The notes under the pieces: generated by a model
What the model saw: only the letters and a program-made list of their open reading frames with translations
Told to the model about the DNA's origin: nothing
Database searches by the model: none
In this document: positions 8,386-17,442 of the stretch, in pieces
Layout of the letters: each line of letters starts with the position of its first letter
Numbering within the stretch: position 1 is the first letter of the stretch
Made by a program: the position numbers and the translations under genes
Source of the DNA: Paenibacillus sp. FSL R5-0623
GTDB taxonomy: Bacteria; Bacillota; Bacilli; Paenibacillales; Paenibacillaceae
Reading direction: 5' to 3'
Assembly (NCBI RefSeq): GCF_037974265.1
Contig: NZ_CP150233.1
Coordinates: 6,572,001-6,636,000 of the forward strand
Length of the DNA stretch: 64,000 bases

Positions 8386-9273
8386 TTATGCGTGTACCGG
8401 TGCTGCCTCCCGGCAGGCATCCGAGCAAAAGCGGTTATGCGTCTCTTCGCAATCCTCACAGCTTACATGCTGCAGGTTGCAGGTTGGACAATTAATATAT
8501 CGGTCATGTGTCGTTCCACAGTGATAACAGCTGGCAATGACGATATCTTCTTCTGTCCGGTTAATCGGTACAGAGATTCGCTCGTCAAACACGTAACATT
8601 TACCATCGAACAGATGCCCTTTTACTTCCGGATCTTTACCGTACGTGACAATACCGCCGTCCAATTGAGCCACGTCCTGGAATCCTTCATTGATCATGAA
8701 CCCGGTCAGCTTCTCGCAACGAATGCCGCCAGTGCAGTACGTAATGATCGTTTTGTCCTTCATGTCACTCAGGTTCTCCCGAATCCACTCTGGAAACTCA
8801 CGGAACGACTCGACATCTGGACGAATGGCCCCGCGGAAATGACCGATTTCGTATTCATAGTCATTGCGACCATCGATAACGATGACGTCATCACGTTGCA
8901 GATGTTCATGGAACTCTTTCGGCGAAAGGCGTTTGCCGCTAGTCACATTTGGATCAAGGTCATCGTCCACGCGGAACGTAACCAGCTCTGCTTTGTGACG
9001 AACAAAGATCTTTTTGAACGCATGCTCTTCCACATCATCAATCTTGAACACCATGTCGCTGAATAGCGGATTAGCCAGCATATCTTTCATGTACTGTTCC
9101 GTCTGTTCAGGCGTACCGGATACGGTACCGTTGATGCCTTCGGATGCGATCAGAATACGGCCTTTCACACCAAGGTCCTTACAGTATTGCAAATGCTCTT
9201 GTGTAAACGTCTCAGGGTCTTCAATCTTCACGAACTTATAATATAAAAGCACGCGGTACGCGCTGTTACACAT
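8386..9273 (-). CDS. trhO: tRNA uridine-34 hydroxylase TrhO (rhodanese family)
   Basis: About 295 residues. This family makes the 5-hydroxyuridine modification at tRNA position 34 in the cytoplasm. Visible are the N-terminal RVLLYYKFVKIEDPE and GRILIASEGINGTVSG motifs, a rhodanese domain with DGRNDYEYEIGHF and the active-site loop CTGGIRCEK, and a C-terminal cysteine-rich tail (CYHCGTTHDRYINCPTC, CEDCEETHNRFC) that probably binds zinc. The start ATG 9273 has AGGTGA 5 bp upstream; an in-frame GTG 9282 is not supported. Length and domain order match the family. The coupling to a SufR-like regulator is noteworthy. Confidence 0.92.
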   Translation of the reverse strand: MCNSAYRVLLYYKFVKIEDPETFTQEHLQYCKDLGVKGRILIASEGINGTVSGTPEQTEQYMKDMLANPLFSDMVFKIDDVEEHAFKKIFVRHKAELVTFRVDDDLDPNVTSGKRLSPKEFHEHLQRDDVIVIDGRNDYEYEIGHFRGAIRPDVESFREFPEWIRENLSDMKDKTIITYCTGGIRCEKLTGFMINEGFQDVAQLDGGIVTYGKDPEVKGHLFDGKCYVFDERISVPINRTEEDIVIASCYHCGTTHDRYINCPTCNLQHVSCEDCEETHNRFCSDACREAAPVHA

Positions 9274-9282
9274 GTATATCAC

Positions 9283-9672
9283 CTGTTCCTATTCCATGTT
9301 GTTATTAGCCGGATCATCCGGCAAGACGACTACGTTGCACCCTTACTGTTAAAAAGAAAATAAACAGCCGCCCGAAACATCGTCTCGAACTGCTGCCTGA
9401 CATTCGACTTTTATTCCTGCATTCTAGTTTATCGGAAGCGGAATAGCTTAGTCAATATAAATGTATAGAAAGGCATGAAAGATATGGAACATTTCAACCA
9501 TAAATGATTTGTCTCTGGAAAATCCAAAAAAATATTTCAAATTTGAACTAATATCGTATTCATTTTTGCTTTCATATCCATTAAACTATGCTCATCATTA
9601 TATGGCTTACCCACACCGACTAGCAAAAGAAGTGGATGGGAGCAAGCATACGGTGAACATATTAGGAGGAAA
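9283..9672. other. Intergenic region between divergent genes
   Basis: No gene seen. It is AT-rich from 9480 onward and must contain promoters for trhO (minus) and the SLH surface protein (plus); no promoter could be assigned with confidence. AGGAGG at 9664-9669 is followed by ATG codons at 9673 and 9679 that both read into a stop at 9688-9690, overlapping the surface-protein start. Confidence 0.45.
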
Positions 9673-9686
9673 ATGGGGATGAGAAC

Positions 9687-12600
9687 GTGAGTTTAATACT
9701 GTTCAGAAAAGTAAGCATGATATGTCTGGTCGTTCTAATTGGACTGAGTGGGTTGGGAACCAACTCCTACCTTGTCCAAAAGGTCGATGCAGCAGGAGCA
9801 AAACCCTATATTGGTGAAATTCAGTTATTCCCTTACAATGGGGCTCCCTCCGGTTGGATGTATGCTGCCGGACAGAACATGTCGATCACTCAGAATACGG
9901 CCCTTTTCTCGTTGCTGGGCGTCAACTATGGCGGGGACGGCAAAAGCACATTTGCACTACCTGACCTTACAGATGCCGCACCCGAGGGAATGGGCTATTA
10001 CATATCCATTAATGGAGAGAAGTTCCCTTCCCGTGAAGAGGGTATGTACGGTGCAGGAAATGCTGTGCTTGGTGAGGTTCGCCTGTTCCCGTATTACTTT
10101 ACCCCCAGCGGCTGGTTGGCTGCCGATGGTCAATATCTCCCTATCTCTCAATACAACGATTTGTATCAGATGATTGGTACAACCTTCGGTGGAGACGGTC
10201 TGGAGACATTCCGGTTACCCACGTTACCCAAAATCAAAGGTGATATCATCCATTATGCCATATCTGTTGATCCGACTTACAATGCCGAGAATAGGAGAAC
10301 TGACTACTATGAATATATAGGTGAAATCATTCCCTTATTGGTAAAGATCCCACTAGACAACTGGGCATTGGCGGATGGATCCTTACTTGCCACCACCAAT
10401 AACCAACCCTTGTTTAGCCTAATAGGCAATAAATTTGGAGGCAATGGTTTAACCGACTTTAAATTGCCTCAATTAAATAGTGACCAGTCGCCATTGGTCT
10501 ACTACGTTTCCAAGACAGGCGTATTCCCTTCGGTTACCAATAATCCCCTGCCCAATGCAGTAGAGGATCGTTACACAACCAAGCAGAACACCCCGCTGAC
10601 CATCAACTCTCCGGGTCTACTAGAAAATGATCGTGATTCTTCTGCTGCCGTACTGAGAAGTGCGCCCATGAACGGTACTCTGACCCTTAATGCTAACGGT
10701 TCGTTTGTATACACGTCGAATAACAATTATGTGGGTAATGACAGCTTTACTTATAGTGCCACCAATCAATGGGGTACGAGTAATCCTGCGTTAGTTACCA
10801 TAACAGTTGAGCAGGACTTGGTGCCGATCGTCAGCGGGGTAACAGACGAGGGTATATATAATCAAACGGTCACGCCTACATTTAATAGCGGTACAGCACT
10901 CCTGAATGGTTCTGCATTCACTAGTGGCACTCCGGTTACAGAAGATGGAGATTACACATTGGTGGTAACCAACCACATTGGCAGTACAACAGTCCATTTT
11001 TCCATTGATACGGTCCCTCCTGTTGTAACGGGTGTCATCAATGATGGAATATACGATGCAAGCCCGACCGTCACCTTTAATGAGGGAACAGCCACCCTTG
11101 ATGGTTCTCCATTCCTCAGCGGGGAGACGTTCAATGTTGAAGGTGGACATGTGCTGGTCGTTACCGATGCGGCAGGCAATACGACAACAATCCATTTCAG
11201 CTTTTATGCGCCACGGACTCTGACGTTTAACAGTAATGGCGGTTCTGAGGTAACTGAACAAACGGTGTCTTACGGTGACAAGGTTATTGTTCCAGCAGTT
11301 CCAACTAAAGCAGGATACACCTTTGCTGGATGGTATACCGATTCAGGGCTGAGTCAGGCTTTTGATTTTGACAATACCACCGTTACCACTGATATCACTC
11401 TGTATGCGAAATGGACGGTCAACGCCTATACCATTACATTCGAGCCTAACGGTGGTACAGCCGTTGCAGATCACTCAGTCAATTACGGAAAGAAACTTTC
11501 AGCACCTGCTTCGCCAAGCCGTTCCGGCTATACGTTTGCAGGCTGGTATGCAGACTCCGAGTTGAAAGCTCCATTCAACTTTGCTCAAACAGTGATCACA
11601 GCCGATCTGACCTTATATGCCAAATGGAGTGTTAATTCCACGCCACCATCAGGTGGTAGTGATGGTAACAGTAGCGGCGACTCTGGTAACCAGAATAACA
11701 ACGGTTCGAGCAGTACCCCTTCGCCGCCTAATACCATAACCCATTCGTCCACGAATGGACGTTTAACACTTGCAGCGGGGCAGGCCGGGCAATTAAGTTT
11801 GGGCGATGGCATTGCTGTGACCATCCCGGCTGGAGCGACTAATCAAGAAATGCAGATCACGATTGACCAGATTACAGATTCTTCGGACTTGCTAACTAAT
11901 CAGACTAAACTAATCAGCCCGGTATATGAGTTACTTAAGAATGTTCAACAGAACTTCAATAAATACGTAACTTTGAATCTGACATTTGATACATCAAGTT
12001 TGCCAACCAATCACCAGGCTGGACTATTCTACTTTGATGAACAAAACAAGTTGTGGATCTCTGCGGGAGAAGCTTCAATTCATGACAATCAAGTCAACGT
12101 AGACGTAGACCATTTCACCAAATTTGCTGTTTTTGCGGTTGAACAACCCAAGGCGCCAGCAGAGATTGCATTTAGCGATGTCAACGGGCACTGGGCGGAA
12201 GATTTCATTCAGGAAGCCGTCCGTGAAGGTATCGTAAGTGGATTCTCCGATGGGTCATTCAAGCCTAATGCATCCGTTACTCGTGCTGAGTTTACGGTGA
12301 TGCTAATGAATGCACTGCAAACAGAATACACAGAAGCCGCAATATCTTTTACCGATAATGCAAAAATAGGAGCTTGGGCACAGTCTGCTGTAGCTCGTGC
12401 AGTGAAAGCAGGATTCATTCAGGGGGACACTGAGGGGGCTTTCCGCCCAAATGACGCTGTAACCCGTGCCGAGATGGCTGTCATGGTAGCCGATGCGTTT
12501 CAATTAAAAGCGATAACTGGCACAAGCTCAACCTTTGCTGACGACGCACAGATTCCGCTTTGGGCCAAAGCAGCTATCGCTGGCATGCAAAAAGCCGGGA

Positions 12601-12692
12601 TGCTGAACGGTAAAGGGCTGAATACCTTTGCTCCAAGTGATAAAACTACGCGTGCAGAAGCGGTCAAATTACTGTTGAACACAAAGAATTAG
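9687..12692 (+). CDS. Large mosaic SLH surface protein with tail-collar and InlB-type repeats
   Basis: 1001 residues. A signal peptide (about 1-36, cleavage near VDAAGA) leads to three phage tail-collar/microcystin-dependent-type modules (each with GEIxLFPY...P.GW..A.G and a GGDG...F.LP motif; about 40-115, 125-200, 205-285). Next comes a Big_9/cadherin-like module (SPGLLENDRDSS...GSFVYTSNNNYVG, about 290-375), two Ig-like stretches with GVTDEGIYN and GVINDGIYD, and two InlB B-repeats (AGWYTDSGLSQAFDF, AGWYADSELKAPFNF; about 510-650). A Ser/Gly/Asn linker, a ZU5-like region and three C-terminal SLH domains (about 830-1000) follow. SLH domains anchor it to pyruvylated cell-wall polymer. The GTG start overlaps the stop of a five-codon leader ORF. 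Adhesion is plausible; the role is unproven. Confidence 0.88.
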   Translation: MSLILFRKVSMICLVVLIGLSGLGTNSYLVQKVDAAGAKPYIGEIQLFPYNGAPSGWMYAAGQNMSITQNTALFSLLGVNYGGDGKSTFALPDLTDAAPEGMGYYISINGEKFPSREEGMYGAGNAVLGEVRLFPYYFTPSGWLAADGQYLPISQYNDLYQMIGTTFGGDGLETFRLPTLPKIKGDIIHYAISVDPTYNAENRRTDYYEYIGEIIPLLVKIPLDNWALADGSLLATTNNQPLFSLIGNKFGGNGLTDFKLPQLNSDQSPLVYYVSKTGVFPSVTNNPLPNAVEDRYTTKQNTPLTINSPGLLENDRDSSAAVLRSAPMNGTLTLNANGSFVYTSNNNYVGNDSFTYSATNQWGTSNPALVTITVEQDLVPIVSGVTDEGIYNQTVTPTFNSGTALLNGSAFTSGTPVTEDGDYTLVVTNHIGSTTVHFSIDTVPPVVTGVINDGIYDASPTVTFNEGTATLDGSPFLSGETFNVEGGHVLVVTDAAGNTTTIHFSFYAPRTLTFNSNGGSEVTEQTVSYGDKVIVPAVPTKAGYTFAGWYTDSGLSQAFDFDNTTVTTDITLYAKWTVNAYTITFEPNGGTAVADHSVNYGKKLSAPASPSRSGYTFAGWYADSELKAPFNFAQTVITADLTLYAKWSVNSTPPSGGSDGNSSGDSGNQNNNGSSSTPSPPNTITHSSTNGRLTLAAGQAGQLSLGDGIAVTIPAGATNQEMQITIDQITDSSDLLTNQTKLISPVYELLKNVQQNFNKYVTLNLTFDTSSLPTNHQAGLFYFDEQNKLWISAGEASIHDNQVNVDVDHFTKFAVFAVEQPKAPAEIAFSDVNGHWAEDFIQEAVREGIVSGFSDGSFKPNASVTRAEFTVMLMNALQTEYTEAAISFTDNAKIGAWAQSAVARAVKAGFIQGDTEGAFRPNDAVTRAEMAVMVADAFQLKAITGTSSTFADDAQIPLWAKAAIAGMQKAGMLNGKGLNTFAPSDKTTRAEAVKLLLNTKN

Positions 12693-12701
12693 TGCATATC
12701 T

Positions 12702-12733
12702 AAAAGCCTGTTCCTTCCCGGGAACAGGCTTTT
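12702..12733. terminator. Bidirectional terminator between convergent genes
   Basis: Perfect 13-bp arms AAAAGCCTGTTCC (12702-12714) and GGAACAGGCTTTT (12721-12733), six-nt loop, A/T-flanked on both sides; it serves the SLH gene and the convergent lipoprotein gene. Confidence 0.88.
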
Positions 12734-12742
12734 CTGATTGTT

Positions 12743-13849
12743 TCATTCCGAGATCGTAATGACTGAGGTTACAAAGTGATACGATTCATTCTCCAATACC
12801 GCCTGTGATAACAGGATTTTATTTCCTTTCGGGCTCCAGGCGAGTGGGTCAGAAGCGTTGTCCATATCCGCCGAGATCTGGAACTGTTCTGCCGACTCCG
12901 TGTTGGAGACAAACAGCCCTTTCTCATTATCATTCTCAGAATTGATCGTATACGCAATCTTGGAATCATCACCCGACCAGCTTGTGCCGAAAATCTGTGT
13001 GCCTCTGGCGAGAGTGGCCTTCTCATTGCCTTCCAGATCGGTGAGCACCAGCGCCCGTTTGGTATCCGCTGTTCTTTTCACAATCGCAAGCCTTGTTCCA
13101 TCATTAGAAGGAATGACCCACTCCACACTTTTCAGCACCTGTTTCACGTCACCCGTCTTCGCATCGTATGCATTCAACTGGCCGTCCTCGCCCGTAATAT
13201 AATAGAGCATATCGCCTGACACCTTGATACTCCGTACATTGAAATTACCTGTCTCCACCAGTACCTTTGTTGTACCGTCCACACTTGCCGAGATCAGATC
13301 ACCCTTCATATTAGGGAAAACGACATGTTCATTATCCAGCCACGCGCCCTCTTGGATAAATCCATCCTCCTTGCCCGCAGGGGTTGTCTCCCCGTTATGC
13401 AGGTTCAGGAAGTAGCCTTTGCCCGTATTTTCCTCCGGCTCCCGATAGAACAGGTACTGACCATCCTGTGACACCAGCGGTGCACCCAGACTGGCTTCAC
13501 TTTCCTTGAGTGGCGTGTCTGTGCCTTTCGTCAGATCATACATATATAAGTTATGCGGGTATCTTTCCTCGCCTTCAACCGTGACGGGTTTCAAGGATTT
13601 GTTCTCCTTATCGGATACAATCCAATCGTCACTAAGCCATGTAATCCCGCGCATATTCGGCAGCTTATCAATTTTCTCCAGCTTGAAGCTTTGGTACACG
13701 GACGTGTTGGTATTATCTTTCACTGTAATATCAGTGCCTGTTTTCCCGCCTTGTGCGTTGCCCCCAGGCTCCGTTGTTCCTCCACATGCCGCTGTCGTTA
13801 ACAGGGCAATGGCTCCGAACGTGCCCAAAGCTGCTTGTTTCCAATTCAT
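12743..13849 (-). CDS. Lipoprotein with TolB/WD40-like beta-propeller
   Basis: 368 residues with a lipoprotein signal peptide (lipobox LTTAACG, Cys22) and a short Gly-rich linker. The remainder shows repeated propeller blade motifs such as GITWLSDDWIVSDKE, LVSQDGQYLFYRE, GTSWSGDDSKIAYTIN and LAWSPKGNKILLSQ. It should sit on the outer face of the membrane. The start ATG 13849 follows GGGGGG. It is the third gene of the operon response regulator, kinase, lipoprotein, so it may be an accessory sensor for the kinase or a target; either is inference. Confidence 0.82.
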   Translation of the reverse strand: MNWKQAALGTFGAIALLTTAACGGTTEPGGNAQGGKTGTDITVKDNTNTSVYQSFKLEKIDKLPNMRGITWLSDDWIVSDKENKSLKPVTVEGEERYPHNLYMYDLTKGTDTPLKESEASLGAPLVSQDGQYLFYREPEENTGKGYFLNLHNGETTPAGKEDGFIQEGAWLDNEHVVFPNMKGDLISASVDGTTKVLVETGNFNVRSIKVSGDMLYYITGEDGQLNAYDAKTGDVKQVLKSVEWVIPSNDGTRLAIVKRTADTKRALVLTDLEGNEKATLARGTQIFGTSWSGDDSKIAYTINSENDNEKGLFVSNTESAEQFQISADMDNASDPLAWSPKGNKILLSQAVLENESYHFVTSVITISE

Positions 13850-13909
13850 GATGGTCCCCCCTGGTTTCTCTTGCTATAGACCAAGCATACACATCGCATA
13901 CTTCCAAAG

Positions 13910-15415
13910 TTATTCAGACTTGTTTCGAACTTGTAAACTTGAATCAGCCAAAGGGAACATGAGCTGGAACGTCACACCTTCCCCATCTTCTGGATCACCC
14001 GACAGCAGGGTGATTGTACCGCCCTGTTTTTCAACAAACTGTTTCACGAGAGATAGCCCCAGTCCGGTTCCACCGGTTTTTCTGGCTCTGTCTTTGTTCA
14101 CGGTATAAAAGGGTTCAAAAATCTTCTCCCGCGCCTCTCCCGGAATCGGCATACCCGAGTTGTAGATGCGAATGACCGCTTGACGCTCCTGCATCCGTAG
14201 TTCATTCTTCACCCGGATCACACCATCCGGAACGTTATATTTGATGGCATTATCCAGCATATTGATGAAAATATGCATAAGACTCTCCCGATCGCTGCGG
14301 ATCACCGCCGGTTCAAGATCCAGTTCCATGTTCAGCGCAAACTTCTCCGCTTTCCCACGCATCCGGCCACAGGCATCCTCCAGCAGAGCGCTGACCTCTA
14401 CATCTTCGGCCTGGTTCTCGAAGTCATACTTCTCCAGAGCAGATAAATGTAGTACTTTCTCGACCATCTCGTACAGCCGCTCCGTTTCTTTGCCAATGTT
14501 ACTCGTAGCATCATCAAGCAGTTGCGGATCATCCTTATACATGTCGAGCAGCTCCACATAAGCTTTGATCGATGTCAGCGGTGTCTTGAACTCATGGCTA
14601 ATGTTACCGATATATTGTTTCTGCTGCTGTTCCAGCGCCTGAAGTTTCTCAATCGCCAGTTGCAGCTTCTGCTGCTCCGCATGCATGGCTGTGATATTTT
14701 GTTGAATGGATGTACTCATATAATAAATGCCCTGCCCCAGCTCCCCCAACTCATCCTTACGCTTTAAAGGAGACTCCGTAATGTAGTGCCCTTCGCGAAT
14801 GGAATCTGCGGACCTCTTCAGTCGGGTAATCGCAACGGCAAACCGATTGTAGAACAAATAACCTAATATGAAGCTCAGCGCAACAACGGTAATTCCTGCC
14901 CATATGAACAATTGAAGGATGCGAGTATAGAATTCATGGTAGCTTTGGACCGGATATTGCATCCATACAGCCCCCATCTGTCCATCCGGACCGTCCAGTG
15001 GTGCGGCATAGAGCAAGGTATCCCCTTGTTCATGATAGGCAATTTTATTTTGCAGTGCATAGTTGAGCGTATCCTGAACAATCGCACTCTCCCCGGAACT
15101 GATCGATGAGCCAACTTGCTGGCCTTTCATATCATAGAGCGCTATCGGCAATCCGGTAGAGTTGGCCAGTTCCTGTGCAAGCCTGCGGCCGTTTTGTTGT
15201 AAAAAAACGTCCTGTTCAAGATGAACGGACTCCGTGTAGTAGGACTGTCGCACATTCAGATTCACCAGCCGTGTCTGCTGTGATAGAATACCCTCAATCT
15301 GTGACTGCTGATTGCGTTCAATACCGCGCAGAACCAGTGAACTAAGCACAACTACGGTCAGGATAAGCAATGCTGCCAGAAAAACACTGAACTTCAGCTT
15401 GATGCTGACTCTCAT
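13910..15415 (-). CDS. Membrane sensor histidine kinase (HAMP-HisKA-HATPase)
   Basis: 501 residues. A transmembrane segment (about 10-30), an extracellular sensor of about 130 residues, a second membrane segment (about 168-190), HAMP (about 190-245), a Gln-rich coiled coil, then the H-box NISHEFKTPLTSIKAY with the phospho-accepting His, the N-box MLDNAIKYN and the G-box GGTGLGLSLVKQF. It phosphorylates the OmpR-type regulator encoded just upstream, whose stop overlaps its start by 4 bp. Architecture is of the PhoR/ResE type. The signal is unknown; the downstream lipoprotein could contribute to sensing. Confidence 0.9.
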   Translation of the reverse strand: MRVSIKLKFSVFLAALLILTVVVLSSLVLRGIERNQQSQIEGILSQQTRLVNLNVRQSYYTESVHLEQDVFLQQNGRRLAQELANSTGLPIALYDMKGQQVGSSISSGESAIVQDTLNYALQNKIAYHEQGDTLLYAAPLDGPDGQMGAVWMQYPVQSYHEFYTRILQLFIWAGITVVALSFILGYLFYNRFAVAITRLKRSADSIREGHYITESPLKRKDELGELGQGIYYMSTSIQQNITAMHAEQQKLQLAIEKLQALEQQQKQYIGNISHEFKTPLTSIKAYVELLDMYKDDPQLLDDATSNIGKETERLYEMVEKVLHLSALEKYDFENQAEDVEVSALLEDACGRMRGKAEKFALNMELDLEPAVIRSDRESLMHIFINMLDNAIKYNVPDGVIRVKNELRMQERQAVIRIYNSGMPIPGEAREKIFEPFYTVNKDRARKTGGTGLGLSLVKQFVEKQGGTITLLSGDPEDGEGVTFQLMFPLADSSLQVRNKSE

Positions 15416-16122
15416 ATGGCCCCGCCTGTTTCAGGTGCAGATGCTTTGTAGCCAATCCCGTATACGGTCTGCAATTTTTGCTGATCTGTATCCCCGATTT
15501 TCTTGCGCAAACGCTGGATGTGAATGTCCACGGTCCGTGTCCCACCTGCATATTCCATGCCCCAGACCCGGTCCAGCAGATCGTCTCGTGTGTACACACG
15601 CTCAGGATTGGACATGAGAATGGTCAGCAGATCGAACTCTTTTGGTGTCAGATCCAGCTTCTCCTCATTCACGGTCACCGTGCGGTGAGCAACATGAATA
15701 CGCAGTGTGCCATTCACGATGGCCTGATTCTTCGAATCGTCAGGTGGTGGACTGCTTTTCTCGACACGGCGCATGAGTGCTTTTACCCTTGCGAGCAGTT
15801 CGCGGATCTCGAACGGTTTGGTCATGTAATCATCGGCGCCCATTTCCAGGCCAACGATTTTGTCCACGATATCATTTTTGACGGTCAGCAAAATAATGCC
15901 GATATCCTCGCGGTCCTCCAGCCTGCGGCATACCCCGTATCCATCGAGCCTGGGCATCATGACGTCCAGAATCATGACCTGTGGGTGAAACGATGCGACC
16001 TTGACCAAGGCCTCTTCGCCATCACTCGCAGTCTCTACTTCATATCCTTCGCGCCGCAGCGCGTAAGCAATGGCACTGACGATACTTGATTCGTCATCTA
16101 CCACGAGCACTTTTTTATTCAT
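15412..16122 (-). CDS. OmpR/PhoB-family response regulator
   Basis: About 236 residues: receiver (about 1-118; acidic pair DDE near residue 10, phospho-acceptor in VMILDVMMPRLDGYG, conserved Lys in MTKPFEIREL) and a winged-helix output domain (about 135-232; LTPKEFDLLTILMSNPERVYTRDDLLDRVWG, TVDIHIQRLRKKIG, VYGIGYK). The start ATG 16122 is chosen because AGAGG lies 9 bp upstream and directly abuts the alternative ATG at 16131. It heads the operon with its kinase. A perfect 19-bp palindrome lies about 140 bp upstream of the start. Confidence 0.92.
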   Translation of the reverse strand: MNKKVLVVDDESSIVSAIAYALRREGYEVETASDGEEALVKVASFHPQVMILDVMMPRLDGYGVCRRLEDREDIGIILLTVKNDIVDKIVGLEMGADDYMTKPFEIRELLARVKALMRRVEKSSPPPDDSKNQAIVNGTLRIHVAHRTVTVNEEKLDLTPKEFDLLTILMSNPERVYTRDDLLDRVWGMEYAGGTRTVDIHIQRLRKKIGDTDQQKLQTVYGIGYKASAPETGGAI

Positions 16123-16462
16123 GGGATTCATCCTCTACGTTACACGAGATAACTTCAAGTGCAGTACCGTCTTCTGATCGCTGTTATCCCCAGATTTCTT
16201 TAATCCCCTTCTTCCAAAGGGGAAATCCGGTGATAAAGGGCGTAGCATATGCTTCCAAAGTAGCTTTCTGACAGAAAGCTTTGAACTTCGTTTCTTCAGA
16301 CTGGTTCTGCACTCCTCGTTTTCGTGTAAATATTCAGTTCTTTTTTATTTATGTTAGCAAGGTCCGTGCGATTTAGCTATGGATGAGTTTGCAATTTGTA
16401 TGAAAAGCTTGCATCCTCTCAGCTTGGACTTGGCTCTACTTTCTTTATACCCCAATGACGAC
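16123..16462. other. Upstream region of the two-component operon
   Basis: No gene seen. It contains a small hairpin (CCCCTT 16205-16210 with AAGGGG 16217-16222) and the 19-bp palindrome listed separately; the promoter was not identified. Confidence 0.45.
16262..16280. promoter_or_regulatory. Perfect 19-bp palindrome, candidate operator
   Basis: AGCTTTCTG-A-CAGAAAGCT, nine-base arms around one base, about 140 bp upstream of the response regulator start. OmpR-type regulators usually use direct repeats, so another dimeric regulator may bind here. Confidence 0.4.
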
Positions 16463-16490
16463 AAAAAGAGCCAACCCGTGATTGGATCAG
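16463..16490 (-). terminator. Weak terminator after the broken Rpn nuclease gene
   Basis: On the minus strand GATCCAA and TTGGCTC pair with one mismatch around TCACGGG and are followed by five T. Confidence 0.45.
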
Positions 16491-16518
16491 CCCTTAATCT
16501 ATAGATTCCCGTTTCATG

Positions 16519-17357
16519 TTACTGTTTAGGCAATAACTTCTTAATTTCATCTTCAGAGAGTCCAGATGCTTTAACTATAGCAGAGAGATCTACGCCAAGT
16601 GTGAGTAACTCACGAGCCATTTCTCTCTTGCCTTCAGCCGCTCCTTCAGCTCGTGCGCCTTCAATCATTGATTTTTCGTCACTCAATGCTTTCATTCGAG
16701 CATCGTAGGCCATTCTGGTGGACGCATCCTGACTCAGAAATTCCAGCGTATCCATCGCCTTTTTCAACATCGGTTCATTCATGGCCAGCACCTCCCAGTT
16801 TGATGTATCTATTCCTTTAAGGAATAATAACCAATTCACGAGTCCGCCTTTTTCCATCGGAACAGAATACTCATCCAATTTGGTTAGTTCCATCACATGT
16901 ATTTCGATATCATCCGTCAAACCAATACCTGTATGATCTTCTCGTAAATGAAAAACATTGTGATATCGCTCATTATCCAGACAGGAGTAGTTGAGTATAT
17001 TAATAGTCACGCATTTTTTGAGTAGACTATAGTTTTCACCCTTTTTTATCTGATGAAAGTACATCTCACTCCAATAAAACACGTCCTTTTCTCCATGTTA
17101 TACGGGTTAAACAGCTACATTTCAATGTTAATTAGTTTGCCTTCTAACGTCTTTGCTTTAATATCCAGAATGGATTGTTTATCCTCTGGACTATCCTTAT
17201 CTGTATACGTGTTAACCACAGTGATCTCCGTAAGAGGAGATTCGCCGGTCTCTATAAACGTGCTGTTCAGAAAAGCTAACAAAACATCTTTGTTTTGCTC
17301 ACTTCCAAAAATGCGTTTGAACACAAAATCTACTCGTGGATCGAGTAATTCCGTCAC
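16519..17357 (-). pseudogene. Rpn-family (PD-(D/E)XK) recombination-promoting nuclease, two lesions
   Basis: The N-terminal part reads from GTG 17357 (MTELLDPRVDFVFKRIFGSE, then DIKAKTLEGKLINIEM), then meets an in-frame TAG at 17115-17117. Reading continues in the same frame as LFNPYNMEKRT, then a single-base deletion near 17083-17088 shifts the frame, after which FYWSEMYFHQIKKGENYS... runs to 16519. Joined, the product would be about 280 residues, the family's usual size, with the characteristic C-terminal tail (GARAEGAAEGKREMARELL, GLSEDEIKKLL). The nuclease core acidic motif DIKAK is in the first part. So the gene carries a nonsense mutation and a frameshift. A shortened in-frame restart at 17082 would lack the catalytic core. 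Confidence 0.85.
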
Positions 17358-17442
17358 TCAGCATCAGCTCCATTCTCACCAGTATTATATCATAATTCCC
17401 ATATAGCCTCAGCTTGATAATGGATCTGCACTTAAATTGCAT

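Noticed and set aside
16519..17082. Minus-strand 187-codon ORF as an intact small gene
   Set aside because: It begins mid-domain at an internal Met of the Rpn nuclease and is better explained as the downstream part of a broken gene, although an internal-start product cannot be excluded.
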